Shown: piece by piece, positions 47,472-60,000 of the stretch
Layout: the number at the start of each line of letters is the position of its first letter
Numbering within the stretch: the first letter of the stretch is position 1
Assembly (NCBI GenBank): GCA_019915135.1
Contig: JAHLMK010000025.1
Location: 421,218-485,217 of the forward strand
DNA length: 64,000 bases
Source: Strobilurus pachycystidiatus
Taxonomy: Eukaryota > Basidiomycota > Agaricomycetes > Agaricales > Physalacriaceae
Direction of reading: 5' to 3'
The notes under the pieces: generated by a model
The model's database searches: none
The model's input: only the letters and a program-made list of their open reading frames with translations
Told to the model about the DNA's origin: nothing
Made by a program: the position numbers and the translations under genes

Positions 47472-50400
47472 TCACCCTATCTCGTCCGCGTCAACACCGG
47501 CCGCGGTCAAATCTTCCATAGCCAATGGGCGCCACAAGCTCACATGTGTCCGAGACTCGGCAAGCCAGGTGTCACTGAAGAGCGTCAAGCCTGTCTCTTT
47601 ATGGCGCATCCATCGTGGTGTCTTGCAAAGAATATGCTCCGTAGAATTGGTATTGAAACCAACGACCGTCTTCATCGGCTGAGACATCACTGAGCTGAGG
47701 TAGCGATAGACGACACGAAATGCTAGCCCTGCTTGAACTGGATTCTTGTCTGAGAATGAGAATCCCAGCGCTCGAAGGCCAGTTTGAGCGCCTTTGCCCA
47801 GTTTGGCCAGAACAGTCCCCATCTCCGACTCCGGATACGGCATGAGGATCCCTCGGTATATCAAGGTATTCATGAGCTGCAGCCGTGTAAGTGTCCCCGG
47901 TGAAAAGTTCATAGCAAACCCCCTCGTTGTCGCCCGCTTCTCATTCGTCTTTCCCGGTACCTTGACGTCTGGGAATGCGGAATCAAAGGTGGCAATGGGA
48001 ATTGGGGACCCTTCAAACGTATCCATGTCCACCCCCAACATCCCGTGACGCCTCAAGAGCTCCTCCCATTTATCGCAGATCTCTGCACTCCAATATCCCT
48101 TCATCTTCTCGTCAATTGTATATCCCGGGTGGTGAATGCCATTTTTGTCTTTGTAAGGAGCTTGGAAATGGCCAAGAGTCGCCGCTGGTGTCTGACCCCA
48201 ACACCTTGTATTCGATACATTCGACTCCGTACAGTCAGAAAATTTTGCGATAGCGTTCTCGCAGGTAAGGAAAGGGGGATGGAGGGATTCGAGTGCAGCT
48301 GTCGATGGAAAACCCATGCCGTTGCCATGGAACGTCAAGGCCTCCGAAAGACCACTCGACCCCGTAAGAGCAGTACCCGACGACCAATGACGATTGAATA
48401 ACTTTGCCATTGGGTTGATCTTTCGCCACGGATGAATGTGATCGGTATTCACCAAGGGATTGACAGAGCCAGTCGTCACCGTCTTCCCTTGAAAGTAGTG
48501 CGTATGCTGGCTCAGCTTACACCGGCCCTCGGTCTCAAGGTAGTATGCCTCAAGCAGCATGACACCAAGTTTCTCCATGTTTGCGCGAAGTTTCTCAAAG
48601 GAAGGGACAAAGAGAGAGTCTGGCTCTGACTCAGGATCACTGGCTCCCGCAGCGTTGTCACCCCCTCTAGCTCGCTTGGCCACTCGTCCACCACGTTTCG
48701 ATGGAGTAGAACGTTTAAGGGAGGAGGATGACGGCATCGGGGGGAATGTACGGGAGGAAGACGCAACTTGAGACGCGGAGGAAGAGGGAACTTGGGATGC
48801 AGAGGAGGAAAGTTCGGTACGTGGTACCCCCATCAAGCGCTCCAGTCCCGACACTGCAATCTCTTTTAGTGGTACAATTCCAGAGCGTAAAGCCATAGGA
48901 GCCGGTGGTATCGTGCGGCTGAGCTGGCCTGCTCTGATCTTGGCCACCACATTTCCCACCCGCGAAGGTTTAAAGAAGGAAAAGGGTGAATTGAGCACGA
49001 ACTCTTGAAAATGGTCGAGGTAAAGGACACTGCGGGTTTGGCAAGCATAAGTCATATCCGTAATAAGTGCTGCCTGTACGATGACTCGCTGCTCGGCCAT
49101 GGTCAGGCTGGACTGATCTCGCAGGTCATGGGGGCGTAGCAACCGTGGAATGATGACTGCTTGCGACAGAACATTAACCACCCAGGATGTGATCAAGTTT
49201 CGCTGTGAGCCAGCAGCGAGCATGGCAGGAGGATAGTTCGTCATTGAATCAAGAGGAAAGTCGCGCTTTCCTGCGCCAAGACCATACATTGATGCTGGAA
49301 TGATCGCCCAAGGTACAGACTCTTTGCGAGCTGCAAAAGAGTCTTTGCGAGTGCGAACAAAAGCCAGCCACGCTGCGTCCATTTCGGGAGTGAACTTCCC
49401 CCGTGGACGACCGTCAAACCAGCATTTGGCGACAAGCCACAGATGCCAAGTGAGCTGTACGAGAGCGCTCCTCGACGGAGAAGGGGGTGCATAGGTAAAC
49501 CCCTCGATCATGTCATGGAAGAAGGGATGACTTGACTCGCCGCCAGTTGCAAGCCACTGACCAGTCGAATAACGGATCTCGAGCTGCTGCGCGCGAAGAC
49601 ATAGCTGTAGCAGCTGTAGCTTGACCTCATTCTCTTCATCGTCCTGCAGTAGACCCAGATTCATCTGGAGGATCTGTGTCGCGCGCTCCGAGTTTCCCTG
49701 AAAACTTTCCAAAAAATCTGACATATCCCCCACCTCGTCGCGTAGCTGCGCGGCAAACTCTTTGAGCTTTGTCTTTCCCAGCAAACCCCTCAACGACGCC
49801 AAGCTCTTCTTGATACCCATAAGATATGCTACACTCCCAGATATTGCCTCGGGGGAGATCAAATCGGCAAGAACATCGTCCGTGGGACGAGTATTCTCTG
49901 AGAGCATCACAGAGATGGGAATATGAAGAGATTTCTCCTGAGCAAAAGTACGCGCAAGGATCTGTAACCTCGGGGCATTCCTATGATGATATATTAGATT
50001 GTATTACAAGCGAAACATTTGATTCACATACGACATCTGGGACCATGTCATCCACTGTAGGGGAGCGTCCGGCTCCTCTAGTAACCGAAAGCCAAGAGCC
50101 AATGTATCATTCTTAAAAGAATATCAGTAATATGTACAAGAAAAGTAGGAAAAGCATACCTCGAAGCGACTTTGAACAAAGCGACCTATACTCGATCCCA
50201 AGGACCCTGAGGCATCAACCGCGGGCTTCATGATGATAGGAAGAGCAGCTGGGGTACTGGATAGCGCAGGATTTGACGCTGACATATCTTGTTCGATTTG
50301 GGCTCGCTTCTTACGCAAGACCGATGTAGTGACCCCAAGAACTCTCTTCTTTGCAAGGTCCAAGAACCATGCTCCAACTCTACGACGAATCCACAACTCT

Positions 50401-53303
50401 TCGAAAGACAGATCCGCGACAGTGAACTCTTCAGCGCGACTCCCTCCAAAACGGCTATGAACACGAGCCAGTGCCTGCCGAACAGTCTCTGGAGGTGTGT
50501 TGGAGGACCAGTAACATGCGTTCCAGTGCTGCATGGTCTCCTCGACGGTAAAGCGCATGGCTCGGTCGTACTTATCACCAAAGAGATGGCGACCGTACGG
50601 CTCAAAGGGCTGGTAGTTTTTGATACGAGGAGGTAGAACACCTCCTGCACCATAAACCGTAGCAGGAGTGGTGAAGATGGGAATATTACGGCGTAGAACG
50701 TCACCACCGCTATACAACACATAGACAACACGGTTCATGGAATTGCCAGTCCTACCAGCATGCTCCCACAGTCTATCCGCTAGCGCCGTCATAGGATTCA
50801 GTTCCCAGGCAGCCTTCAGCCCTTTGATGCGACCGGGAGATTCCCCACCGTGAGGTGAAGCACGTCCATTAAGAACAATGAAGGAGATGACCAGGTTGAG
50901 ACATGGAATGAACAGACCCTCCCACGGTGTAGCAAACCCGCCTGGAAGTACAGCCTCAAACTCGGACTTCGTCATACGCATGCACGCCGTAATAAACGAC
51001 ATCAACTCGTCTGCATCGAAAGTGTCCCAATGAAGGCCGCCCTGGATATCAAGGCCTTCTTCCAATGCGCGGCTCACCGCACTCTGGAGATCCATAGCGC
51101 CCCTCCAGGGAACCTCTGTGTCCGTGCGGTTCTCCTGCAAAGAGAACCCTCCTGGCCCAAAGCCTCCCAAAACAAACGAGTTCATCTCCATATGTTGGAA
51201 GACTGTGTTTTCCCATTCGGAGAAGGACACACAGTAAGGCATGACGAGCTTGAAAAGAAAGTGTAGGAGAATGTGGAGTTCCCATAAGAGGGCACGAACG
51301 AAAGGATTCCGGTTCTGTATCCCGACATGAAACAGGCCAGGACCCTCGCCTGCAACCCGAGTAGGACCGAGTGTGGCGGACACATTCCCCGTCGTCAAAC
51401 GCTTCTTCAACTCGGCGTCATCCAGGGGCTCGTTATCCTCTAGACCCTGTTCGTCCTCCTCATCGTCTGCAGCCACTGCTCCGTTCGTCACATTCCCAAT
51501 CCGCGATTTGGAAGCTGCTGCGCGTTGCTTCTCCCGTACCCCACGATTTGATCGATGATTTGGCAAGAGAGGAACCGCAGCTAACCCATCCTCGAACTCG
51601 TCTGGCTTCCCCTCTTGCTCGATGATCGTCCCCCACGTAAGCTCGAGAACCCTCTGAATAGCAAAAAGAGCTCCGGCATACTCCTCATCAGTGAGAAGCG
51701 CCTTGAGACTATCCAAATCCTGGAAGACCAAGATGGACATGGGAAAGTAGTCGTATTGGGGTTCATCAATGACGAGGGAGTAAACTATTCCAGCCCGAAC
51801 CGATATGCAGCCAGGAATGGGACGGCGGTTCAGTACACCATCGAGGACTTCGTACCCAGAAGGAGAGGGCATGACTATCTTTTTTATCCGCTCTCTGTCC
51901 TCGACGGGCTTCGGCCGGTACTTCATAATGTAGACGAGTCCTCCTCGATATCGGCGATCATTACGAGAAAGGATATATTGGGGGGCACAGGGAACAGTCC
52001 ATGGTGGGCGCGCAGGCGGTTCTGGCACATCCAGAACATCTTTCAGATCAGGGTAGTCGAGACGGCCGTGACGGAGCTGCTCCTCTGGCCACCACAGCGG
52101 AACACCAGCATCGTAAGGATGCAGAGGCGTGACCTGCGGGTGCAGATTGCTTAGTCGAGACGCCGTGCCAAATGTCTTTGGTACGTTCTTGCCGGCTGAA
52201 ACGCCATGAGCTATCGCTATACTAGAGCTACAGGTTGACTTACCATCATGGTATACAAACTCTGTAGGCATACCGACATCATTCGCTTTCTTAAGAACGG
52301 TACCTTTGGCATCGCGCATGGGTCCAAGAGCTAGTGGTACATCAGTGGCGGATGGAATGAAGAGAGAACATGGCTTACGGGATAGTCGCACAGCGACTAG
52401 ATTACGAAACTCTTTAAGATACTCGTATTCATCTTAATCATGAGTGAGACGTCAATTTGCCGGACACAATCGACCATACATACCCGTATTCTCCCAATTC
52501 AGATTGGCGCGCAAGCCCGTCGTCCGCTTATACGGCTCCGTATGGAGCTTCCCTAGAATCAGCTGTTAAGCATTGACTAAGAATCCGGGCGACTTGTACG
52601 TACCTTTACCCTTCTCTGCAGATGGTTGGCTACCATCGCCCTCCACATCCATATCACCGTCCGAAGAGGTCCTGCGATTGTTCATATCTACCCCTCTTCA
52701 ATTAACTCCCATAGCTACGCCATACGAGGGTGCACTCACATTGGAACAGATTCGGCGCTCCTTCCCCGTCTAATCCTAGGCGGTCAAAGTTTCCCAATAG
52801 ATTCGTCTCCATGCCAGCCTCCAGTCCCATGTCCATGTTGGCCGGTGTGGTGCTCGTAGTACAGTCCATGTCCTGCTCGGGATATTGTTCTCGGATGTCC
52901 GCCACTGGGTTGCCCGAATCAGGCTCGCCGTCTTCACCAACACCCAGAAAATCGGCTATCGACAATAGCATCAGCGAGGAATCCAATGCCAATGCGTTCC
53001 AGGATACTCACAGTATGCGTTGGCCATTTGCTCGCCTTTGGCAGACGAGTCCGTGGGGGGAGAAGGCAACGAGGACAGCTCACTCGGGTCCCACGTGCTG
53101 CACGGTCGATGCAACACCGGTAGGTGTTGCATCGATGGGCCCGGTACAGCGGGCCGGGCAGAGCTCGTCGCGGTCCAGGGCTCACCCCACCTCGCCAGCC
53201 CGACTTTCTAGCTCATCTATGCACAGCAAGCAGCCCACGTCAATGGACGTGAGCCGCGTACGCGTTGCATAAGGATTTGTTCGAAAGTTCCGGGTGGGCG
53301 CAT
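47472..53303 (-). CDS. giant unknown protein, 10 exons, ~1,790 aa
   Basis: Exons 53303-53262, 53207-53012, 52955-52740, 52687-52604, 52552-52484, 52432-52379, 52330-52244, 52195-50160, 50111-50032 and 49980-47472; introns 48-56 nt. Two long open frames (50124-52391 and 47472-49910) look like separate genes but are joined by two clean introns and an 80-nt exon with no stop. Exons 3-7 are all phase 1-1. Folded-looking stretches include RPPWTVPCAPQYILSRNDRR, MPYCVSFSEWENTVFQHMEM, YGRHLFGDKYDRAMRF, and, in the second half, WHLWLVAKCWFDGRPRGKFT and THYFQGKTVTTGSVN. A Ser-rich linker plus KRGGRVAKRARGGD splits the second half and could be a nuclear signal. No domain recognised. The start at 53303 is a choice; ATGs at 53132 and 53027 are in frame. 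Two acceptors are AAG. A 5' hairpin (53107-53134) lies inside exon 2. Confidence 0.7.
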
Positions 53304-55671
53304 AGTGGGGGAGCGGTTACGATGGCGAGAAGGGCGGGTATTGCGGTGAGGGTGATGGGCGTCCGAGAGCGTGGTCCAGGCAGTGCGCGAGAGCCTGTAA
53401 TTGAAATTAGTGTGTCCTAAATTGACAAGGAAATCAGGAACGGGACGCACCAAACATCGGGCCCATTCCCGCCGTTGTGCGCACGCCAGCGCCCCATGCG
53501 CGCCTGTGCGCCCTCGGAACATCCCACCCTTTCCATCCCATCAAATTCCGGCGTCCGAATCCGTCGTGGTCCCGCACTCGTCGTCGTCGTTGGCGGCATT
53601 CGGCGAGCAGTGCGGCGCGGCGGGGTCCTGCGCCATCAACAACGGCAGCGCCGTCCTGCTGCATGGATTCCGCGATTACTCCGTCGGGTGGGGCTGCTGG
53701 TTCGTCCTCGGCGGCTCGCACGGTCGATGCAGGGGGAGCTCGGGATCCCAAGTCCGCACCTGCCGCCCATTCCCGCTCTCCAGGGCGCGCCCACACCCCA
53801 CCCGTCCTCTTGCACCCTCTCCCAGCGTCCCACTCCCCATCCCGAGCGAATCCGGCGTCCAAAAAAATCGTCGTCGTCCGCGGCCGTGGTCGTTGGTTGG
53901 CGGGATCCCGGGAACAGCAGCGGATGCGGCGGCCTAGCTGCAACGGCGCGATGTGTGGCGGCGTGCAGAGGCGCCGTCCTCGTCGTGGTCGTCCAGCGTC
54001 GTCCTGTGGTGTCCGGCGTCGCGGGTGGCGGTGGGTGATGGTGTGCGAGCAAGGCAGGTGCGTGCCTTGATGACGCACCAACCAACTTGTGACATCCCAG
54101 ATAATCTGGGATGTTCGGCGTCTGCCGAAGGAGATGTCTTCAGACATCTCCTCACGTGTACCGTGGCGCACACCGCCTCTGGCGCTGGCGTTCACCAGCT
54201 ACGCCAGGACGCGTAGTGTGTGCCGGGGTTGGTTGCCGACTGCCGGACTTGGCAACCAACTGCCAAATCCGGCAGTTGGTGGCTCTTGCTCTCGACCACG
54301 ACCTGCTCTATGCAGGTCGTGTGTCTCTCGTCTCTTGCACGCCGGCGTCGCGTGCCGGGCGCAGCGCTAACGCCAGCGCTGCGCTGTTGGGTGTTGGTTG
54401 CCTTAGCAACCAACCCCAACACGACGCGTAAGCCCCTGGTCAGCAGGGCAGCATGCAGCCCAAGCCGGTCTTGGGTCTGCCGGACGACTTCGACGCCCAC
54501 GACGGGCTCTGGATTATGGTGCCGACCGCGGATTCGATGCCCCGCCGCGTGATGGATGGGAGCGTGCGGGGTCCGCGCGGATGAGCTGGGCGCGCCGTCT
54601 GGAGACGGGCGCCCAACAACGGTGCGTGTTTTTTTTTTCTTTACTCGCGGATACGCCAGTGCAGCACTGGCGTATCCATTTTGAATGGCTGATTGATCTG
54701 TAGATCTGGATCTACAGCCGGGTAAGCCCTCGGATGAGGCACCCTACCCATCCCCACCCACCATCCACCACACCCCACGACGATTCCGATCACCTAGTGC
54801 TCGGAATCGTCGTGCTCGACGCCTCCGCACGCGTCAACACGCCCGCCGTCCCATTCCCCGCCTCCACCAGCATCCCCCGCACTCGCCCTCGCCCTCGCAC
54901 CTCGCACCTGCACCCCGCCACGGCGATTTCGAACACCTGGTGTTCGAAATCGTTGTTCTCCACGCCTCCACCACGGTAGACCGCCCTCGCCCTCGCCCTC
55001 GCACCCGCCCTCGCCCTCGCACCCGCCCCCGCCCTCGCACCCGCACTCGCACCCGCACTCGCACCCGCCTTATCATATCACCCACGACGATTTCAACCAC
55101 CTAGGGGTTGGAATCGTGCAGCCCTCCACTCCCCCACTCCCCTCGTCGCCTCCTCCCTCCTCCCCACCTCCACCACCGTCCCTCCCCCCCTCACCAGCGC
55201 TCCCCGCCGTCCCACCCATCGCCACCATACCCCTCGCTCATGCAGATCATACAGTGGCTGAGGTCGCATCCCCCTACCCACCCCACGCTCCCTCCCGCCC
55301 TCCCCTGTGCTACCCGCCCTCACCCCCGCCACCCCCTTCGCCACCCCGCCCCCGACCCCCCCACGAGGTGATTCTGACCACTTGGTGGCCGGGATCCTCT
55401 ACTTCTTCACCTTCCTTGCACCCCCATCGCCCCACTCAGCCCTCACTCCCCATCCTGAGACTCCCTTCACGAGGTCGTACCCCCCGCCGCGGAGATTGGG
55501 GGCGGTCCCCCCCAATCAAGCGTTCGCAATGCAGGCGTTCGCTCGTGTTGGCTTGTGCCACCGCACCCATATGAACTCGACTATGTTGGTGGTTGGATGG
55601 CGCCCATTGCCTGTCCTCTGTGCGACGCGCCGCCACTGAAAACCACACAGTGAATAAGTGCTCTTATTCAC
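53107..55671. repeat. hairpin-dense tract between divergent genes
   Basis: At least 15 short inverted repeats with mostly perfect arms. Positions (arm length): 53107-53134 (12), 53138-53155 (6), 54092-54114 (11), 54114-54129 (6), 54129-54152 (10), 54228-54260 (10), 54256-54279 (9), 54297-54321 (10), 54359-54384 (10), 54393-54414 (9), 54649-54677 (14), 54698-54717 (9), 54776-54814 (14), 54924-54952 (13), 55088-55116 (11, one wobble) and 55650-55671 (9, extendable). Loops are mostly 1-6 nt. The tract separates the minus-strand giant gene from the plus-strand telomere-side genes, is GC-rich, and leaves long frames open by composition alone. No gene is supported inside it after 53303. Confidence 0.85.
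54840..55075 (+). repeat. CGCCCT/CGCACC simple repeat
   Basis: Runs of CCCTCGCCCTCGCACC type hexamers on the plus strand, mainly 54875-54905 and 54982-55070. Low complexity; it accounts for Arg/Gly or Pro/Ala frames here. Confidence 0.8.
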
Positions 55672-55808
55672 TCTGCGGTTTTTGATGGCGGGGCGTCCTA
55701 CGCCTTTGGTCAGGATCATCATTGGTGCATGTATATACTTCGCTTACACTTTTGGTGAATATCGGAGGACCTGGACCGTCCAACTCATCACATGACCACA
55801 TTTATTAC
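55672..55808 (+). other. 5' flank of the 299-aa gene
   Basis: Short AT-rich stretch with TGTATATACTT near 55729, 80 bp upstream of the chosen ATG; it could hold the core promoter. Confidence 0.35.
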
Positions 55809-56800
55809 ATGCGAGATCAATACACATCTTTGACGCTTACCATCATGACGCCTGATCTCAAGCTTCATCTGCCTCCTTCTCATGTTTGCCACGCCGAGCG
55901 CGCTATAGCCAAAGGACTCACTTGGCAAAGATCATCGTTTTTGGCCTACTCAGAGATTGTCTTCTCTCGTGCACAACTACACGCACTTGCGGTTTCAGAG
56001 CCATACTGGAAAACCGCCATTGATTGGACGATGCTGGAAAAGTTCTGGGTTGTCTTGGCGCGACTTTGGGAGAGACAATTCAGCCTGATTTCACCCAAGA
56101 TGCAAAAGGTGTGTAATGGTGCACTCCTACTCGTTTATTCTCAACACTCTTAGGCAATTGAGTATCGTCTTCGAAAAGGATATTTCCTGAGCATCACGGA
56201 GCACAACGAACTTCTTCCACCGGGCTATATTATACCGGAGCTCGCCAGCTTTTCCTCTAGACCAGCAACAGATGCCAAGTGGAAATGTGGCGCCAACTGG
56301 ATGACGGATGCTAGCTTGCGTCGTGCTCTGGCTGAGGTCTTTGGTGACGAGTGCCCGTGCGTAATCACATATTGCCTTTTTATTGGCACTGAATTTCATT
56401 CAGCCCGGGATACACCCCGACACCAGAACGTCAAGCTGAACTATTTGATGGGAAGCCCTGTGTTGCTAGCTGGGGTGCCGCGGCACGAGCACATGTTGCG
56501 TTGCTTGCTCCCATCACTGCCTGTTTCCGTGATGGCCTCCACTACTTTCATCCGGTCATTTGTGTTCCAAAGTTGTCGCTGGACCTGAAAGCCGTAATCA
56601 CAGAACGTAACCATCGAGATGTGGTCCGAAGGCAGAAGGATGAGCTGGAGCGGAGGCAGGAGAGCTTCAGAGATCTTGCCGAGTTGGAGCTTGATGACAG
56701 TTGGGAGGACGCGTTCAACGATTGGGTCCGAGGCGAGTTTGACATAGAGGAGCATCTGCGAAGTAAGCATGAGGAGGAGGAGAGATGCCAGAACGAATGA
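55809..56800 (+). CDS. hypothetical protein next to the telomere-linked gene, 299 aa
   Basis: Exons 55809-56108, 56154-56356 and 56404-56800 with 45- and 47-nt introns (GTGTGT...CTTAG, GTGCGT...TTCAG); total exactly 300 codons. An ATG at 55845 is an alternative start. Landmarks: CHAERAIAKGLTWQRSSFLA, WMLEKFW-like Trp-rich helix, ELLPPGYIIPELASF, WKCGANWMTD, then after splicing PPGYTPTPERQAELFDGKP. The last ~70 residues form a charged, probable coiled coil (RRQKDELERRQES... EEHLRSKHEEEERCQNE). No domain recognised. It is 245 bp upstream of, and on the same strand as, the telomere-linked helicase gene, so a linked role is plausible but unproven. Confidence 0.65.
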
Positions 56801-56994
56801 GGTCTCGTTGTTATGAAGTATATTGTATGCGCAGTGTTATCGACACATCTCTCTCCTTTTCTTGTATCAATCCCATCACTATCGCAGCTCACACCATCTA
56901 GTTAATCCGATACGCCACATTCGGCTTATCGGTGCCCGACACCCACATGCGGTCATCGGCATAAGCCAACTTTTATATTTGCAATTTGCCCATG

Positions 56995-57042
56995 TATAAA
57001 AGCCTGGTGGGGTGACAAATTTTGCATTTCTTTCTTCCCCTC
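56995..57042 (+). promoter_or_regulatory. TATA box and pyrimidine initiator of the telomere-linked gene
   Basis: TATAAAA at 56995-57001 and TTTCTTTCTTCCCCTC at 57027-57042, just before the ATG at 57046. The same pyrimidine 16-mer and a TATAAAG occur at matching spacing in front of the truncated copy at 63481. Confidence 0.65.
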
Positions 57043-57045
57043 GAC

Positions 57046-60000
57046 ATGCATCAGCTTGACAACAGCAACGATAACAGCGAGCAGGACGTTGGTAACCTGT
57101 CCACTTTCACCGTGCGTTCTTCCTCCTCTTGCTGGTGACCCTTCTCTCATCCTTTGTAGTCGGTCAATGGCAACGGGACAAACGCTGAACTCTTCACCGA
57201 CGCTGACAGTGATGGAGGCGTAAAAGATGTCGAACATCCCTCCTCACCTGTTGTACGTTTTTTCTGTTTTTTCTTTTCGTAATTCGCGCTCACAAGTTGT
57301 AGTCCCAACAGCCCGAGGACGACAATTCTATCCACGACGGTGACAGTTTTACCAGGGTATGTTCTCTGTGCTGTATCTGTTCTTTTTTCTCACCTGTTCT
57401 CAGATGATGTCGACGGACGACCCCAGCCAGAAGACGCTTGTTGATCCGTACAAGGTACTTTTTTTTGCTGCTGTCGAGTCAGCTGTTACTAAGCTCAAAT
57501 ACAGTTTGACGGTGGGCTATCGTCTGAGAGTGAGGACGACGCACCACACCGCGCTAGTCAAGGATCTCCGCTTCGCAAAACCCTTGCAGGACGGTTGCGC
57601 ACTACCTTTCGTCCTCATTTCCCAGATAACCTGGTAAGTGATTCGGTCCTCCTGGTGGTCATTGTTAATCGGACTTTCCTTGTAGGATGTCTCCGAGCGT
57701 GACTCGGGCTACTTAGCGGACAAAGTCAATGTGCTCGGCAACGATCCTTCCACAGCCAACTTTGACCACTTGGTGGGGAAAGTCCCGTCGGATGACGGAG
57801 ATTTGGACCACCAAGAGGCGGAAGTCATTTCGGACAAGGCTTCCTCTGACTCTGATTTGGGCAACTCAGTTGTCAAAGTTCCCATGGCAGACATCACCTC
57901 TGTGTCTCCCATTCAAGGTGCTTCCGACGATGATTTGGTCCACTTGGGGATCCAAATCTCTGACGCCGAGCCGCTCCCGGCTGACGACAGCAAGGTATAC
58001 AGATCAGTCTTTCACACTGCCCTGGTTTAATCGAAGGATTTAGATTGACAGTGATGCACGGTCCCTTCCCGACATTGATTTCACGGATCAGTCCAACGTT
58101 CAGGAAATGGTATGTCATGAACTCCTGTTACACAGTACGATTCTAACCCAATGACATTTCAGACGCAGGAGAAAGCGTTACAGATCCTTGCTTTCCTCGG
58201 TCTGAGCTATCGCCCTGAGCTTCATGGCGTTGTTTGCGACTGTGGTATATGGATTGAGTGGCAGAACATTCCGATCCATGCAGTCAAGAATCATCATCGT
58301 GATCGCAAGGACTGCGTGGAAGTGGACGCGGCAATGAACGCCTTGGGTGCGATCAGAGGTCGTCCAAAGTTCAAGGAAGCTATTCCAAGCGTCATGGGTC
58401 TCCCTATCCATACGAAAACCAAGCAATGTCCTCGCTGCCCAAAGATTCTCATGTCCAAGCGTTCAATGGACAACCACGACCGTGAGAAGCACAGTGTATC
58501 TGTCGGCCAGGTCTGGAAGCTATGTCCGTCTCAGCGTCTTGATCGGCAGACTGCAAAATCGTTCTTCAAAGTCATTCCGCAGAAAGTACCTGCGTCTAGC
58601 TCGGTCGACGTTGTAGTTGCTGCCATTAAAAAAGAGTGCAAGCATGACCTGGACGCTGCCAACCGCCTATTCGAATCCAGTCTTCGGACCGTCCATCCCT
58701 TCCTTATGACCACCAAGTGGCCCGACATCGTTGCCGCAATTGGAGGTGTTGACAAGGCTAGAGAACTTGTTCGCACTGAGAAGAGCGACTTGGACTACAT
58801 CCGCGATGATCTCAAGGAGCTACTTGAGAGCGCCACTGCGCTTATCCGCCGTACAAGTGAGCTTGTCTTGATGATACTGAATTCAGTTCATCGGGAAAAA
58901 GGGTGTGTAATCATTGTCTTATATTTTTACTTTCTGCTAACATCGAGAAACAGCAACATGAGTAATACTCCTTTCCACACACACGACCGCGAGGAAACTC
59001 TGGATAGTTACCTTGCCCCCATTTACCGTCTTCTTACCATGCTTGTACGCGATCCCTACCAAGAAGAGGAAGAGGTCCGATCTTTGGTTGACGCATATGT
59101 TGCGGCCCACTTTGGAGAAGAGGCATCGACTGTGCAGGGTCGCAAAGATACTCTCGATAAGCTCTTTGCCATTCTGCGCTACATTTGGACGCGTACCTGG
59201 ACGCCATCTGACGATGACATCTTTCCTGATCCTACCATGCGATCGCTCGCGTATTCCAAGGTCCACCAAGACGGAGACTTTGCGGAGGCGAAACATACTA
59301 CTGGGGATCTGGCCAAAATTACCTACGTCATGCGTCTTGTCTTTCTCTACGGCATGCATCAGGATGTTCGTACAGAGCGCGAGAGCAGCATGGAAGCTGC
59401 GTGCGAGCACTTGTCCCCCTACTTTACAGAGAAGGTGGACACGCCTTTCAACTCTATCCGCGCTCTGCAGCATTACGCGTCTTCTGTTGCTTTGGCTACT
59501 CCCCAGATCCCTACCATAACCTATCCTGATCGCAGTAATCCTCGGTGGCTCAAGTATAAAGGAGATGACATCCACTTTGGCGCCTTGGGAGAGATGTGTG
59601 GCGAGTTGGAAATGAACCTTCTCACGCAATATCACGACTTGTGCCTTGGCTTTGCTGAGAACTTCGTACTTCCGCATACCATGCCCATCTTTGCCGACGA
59701 CCTGACCAACAACGCATCCGGCTACTCCTTTGTTGCTGATTCTCGTAATGCGCTCGGCCAATATCAGTCCAGCCTACTTGAACTTATCCTTTCCGAGCCC
59801 ACTCTCCGTGCCAAATATGTTCGCGGTACAGACCCAGACACCGGACTCCCTCTTTGGAATCGTCAAGCTCTTCGGCAATTTTTGCTCATGGCACAGGAGT
59901 TTTTACGATTGCTTCTTCTGCGCTGTGAAGTGTCATCAGGAGGACCTATCCGCGGCACAGAACTGACGTCGATGAGGCACTCAAACACAGCCACTCGACG

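Noticed and set aside
47472..52391. Two separate genes of 755 and 812 codons
   Set aside because: Clean 48- and 51-nt introns and an 80-nt exon join them in one frame; the second lacks its own convincing start.
42320..53303. KDZ-type transposase or retrotransposon polyprotein
   Set aside because: No DDE, reverse transcriptase, integrase, protease or zinc-knuckle motif is visible in either giant protein.
53434..54195. Long GC-rich frames on both strands (253 and ~190 codons)
   Set aside because: Several frames are open at once, composition is biased, they run through hairpins, and an attempt to splice the minus frame to the giant gene's first exon gave the wrong phase.
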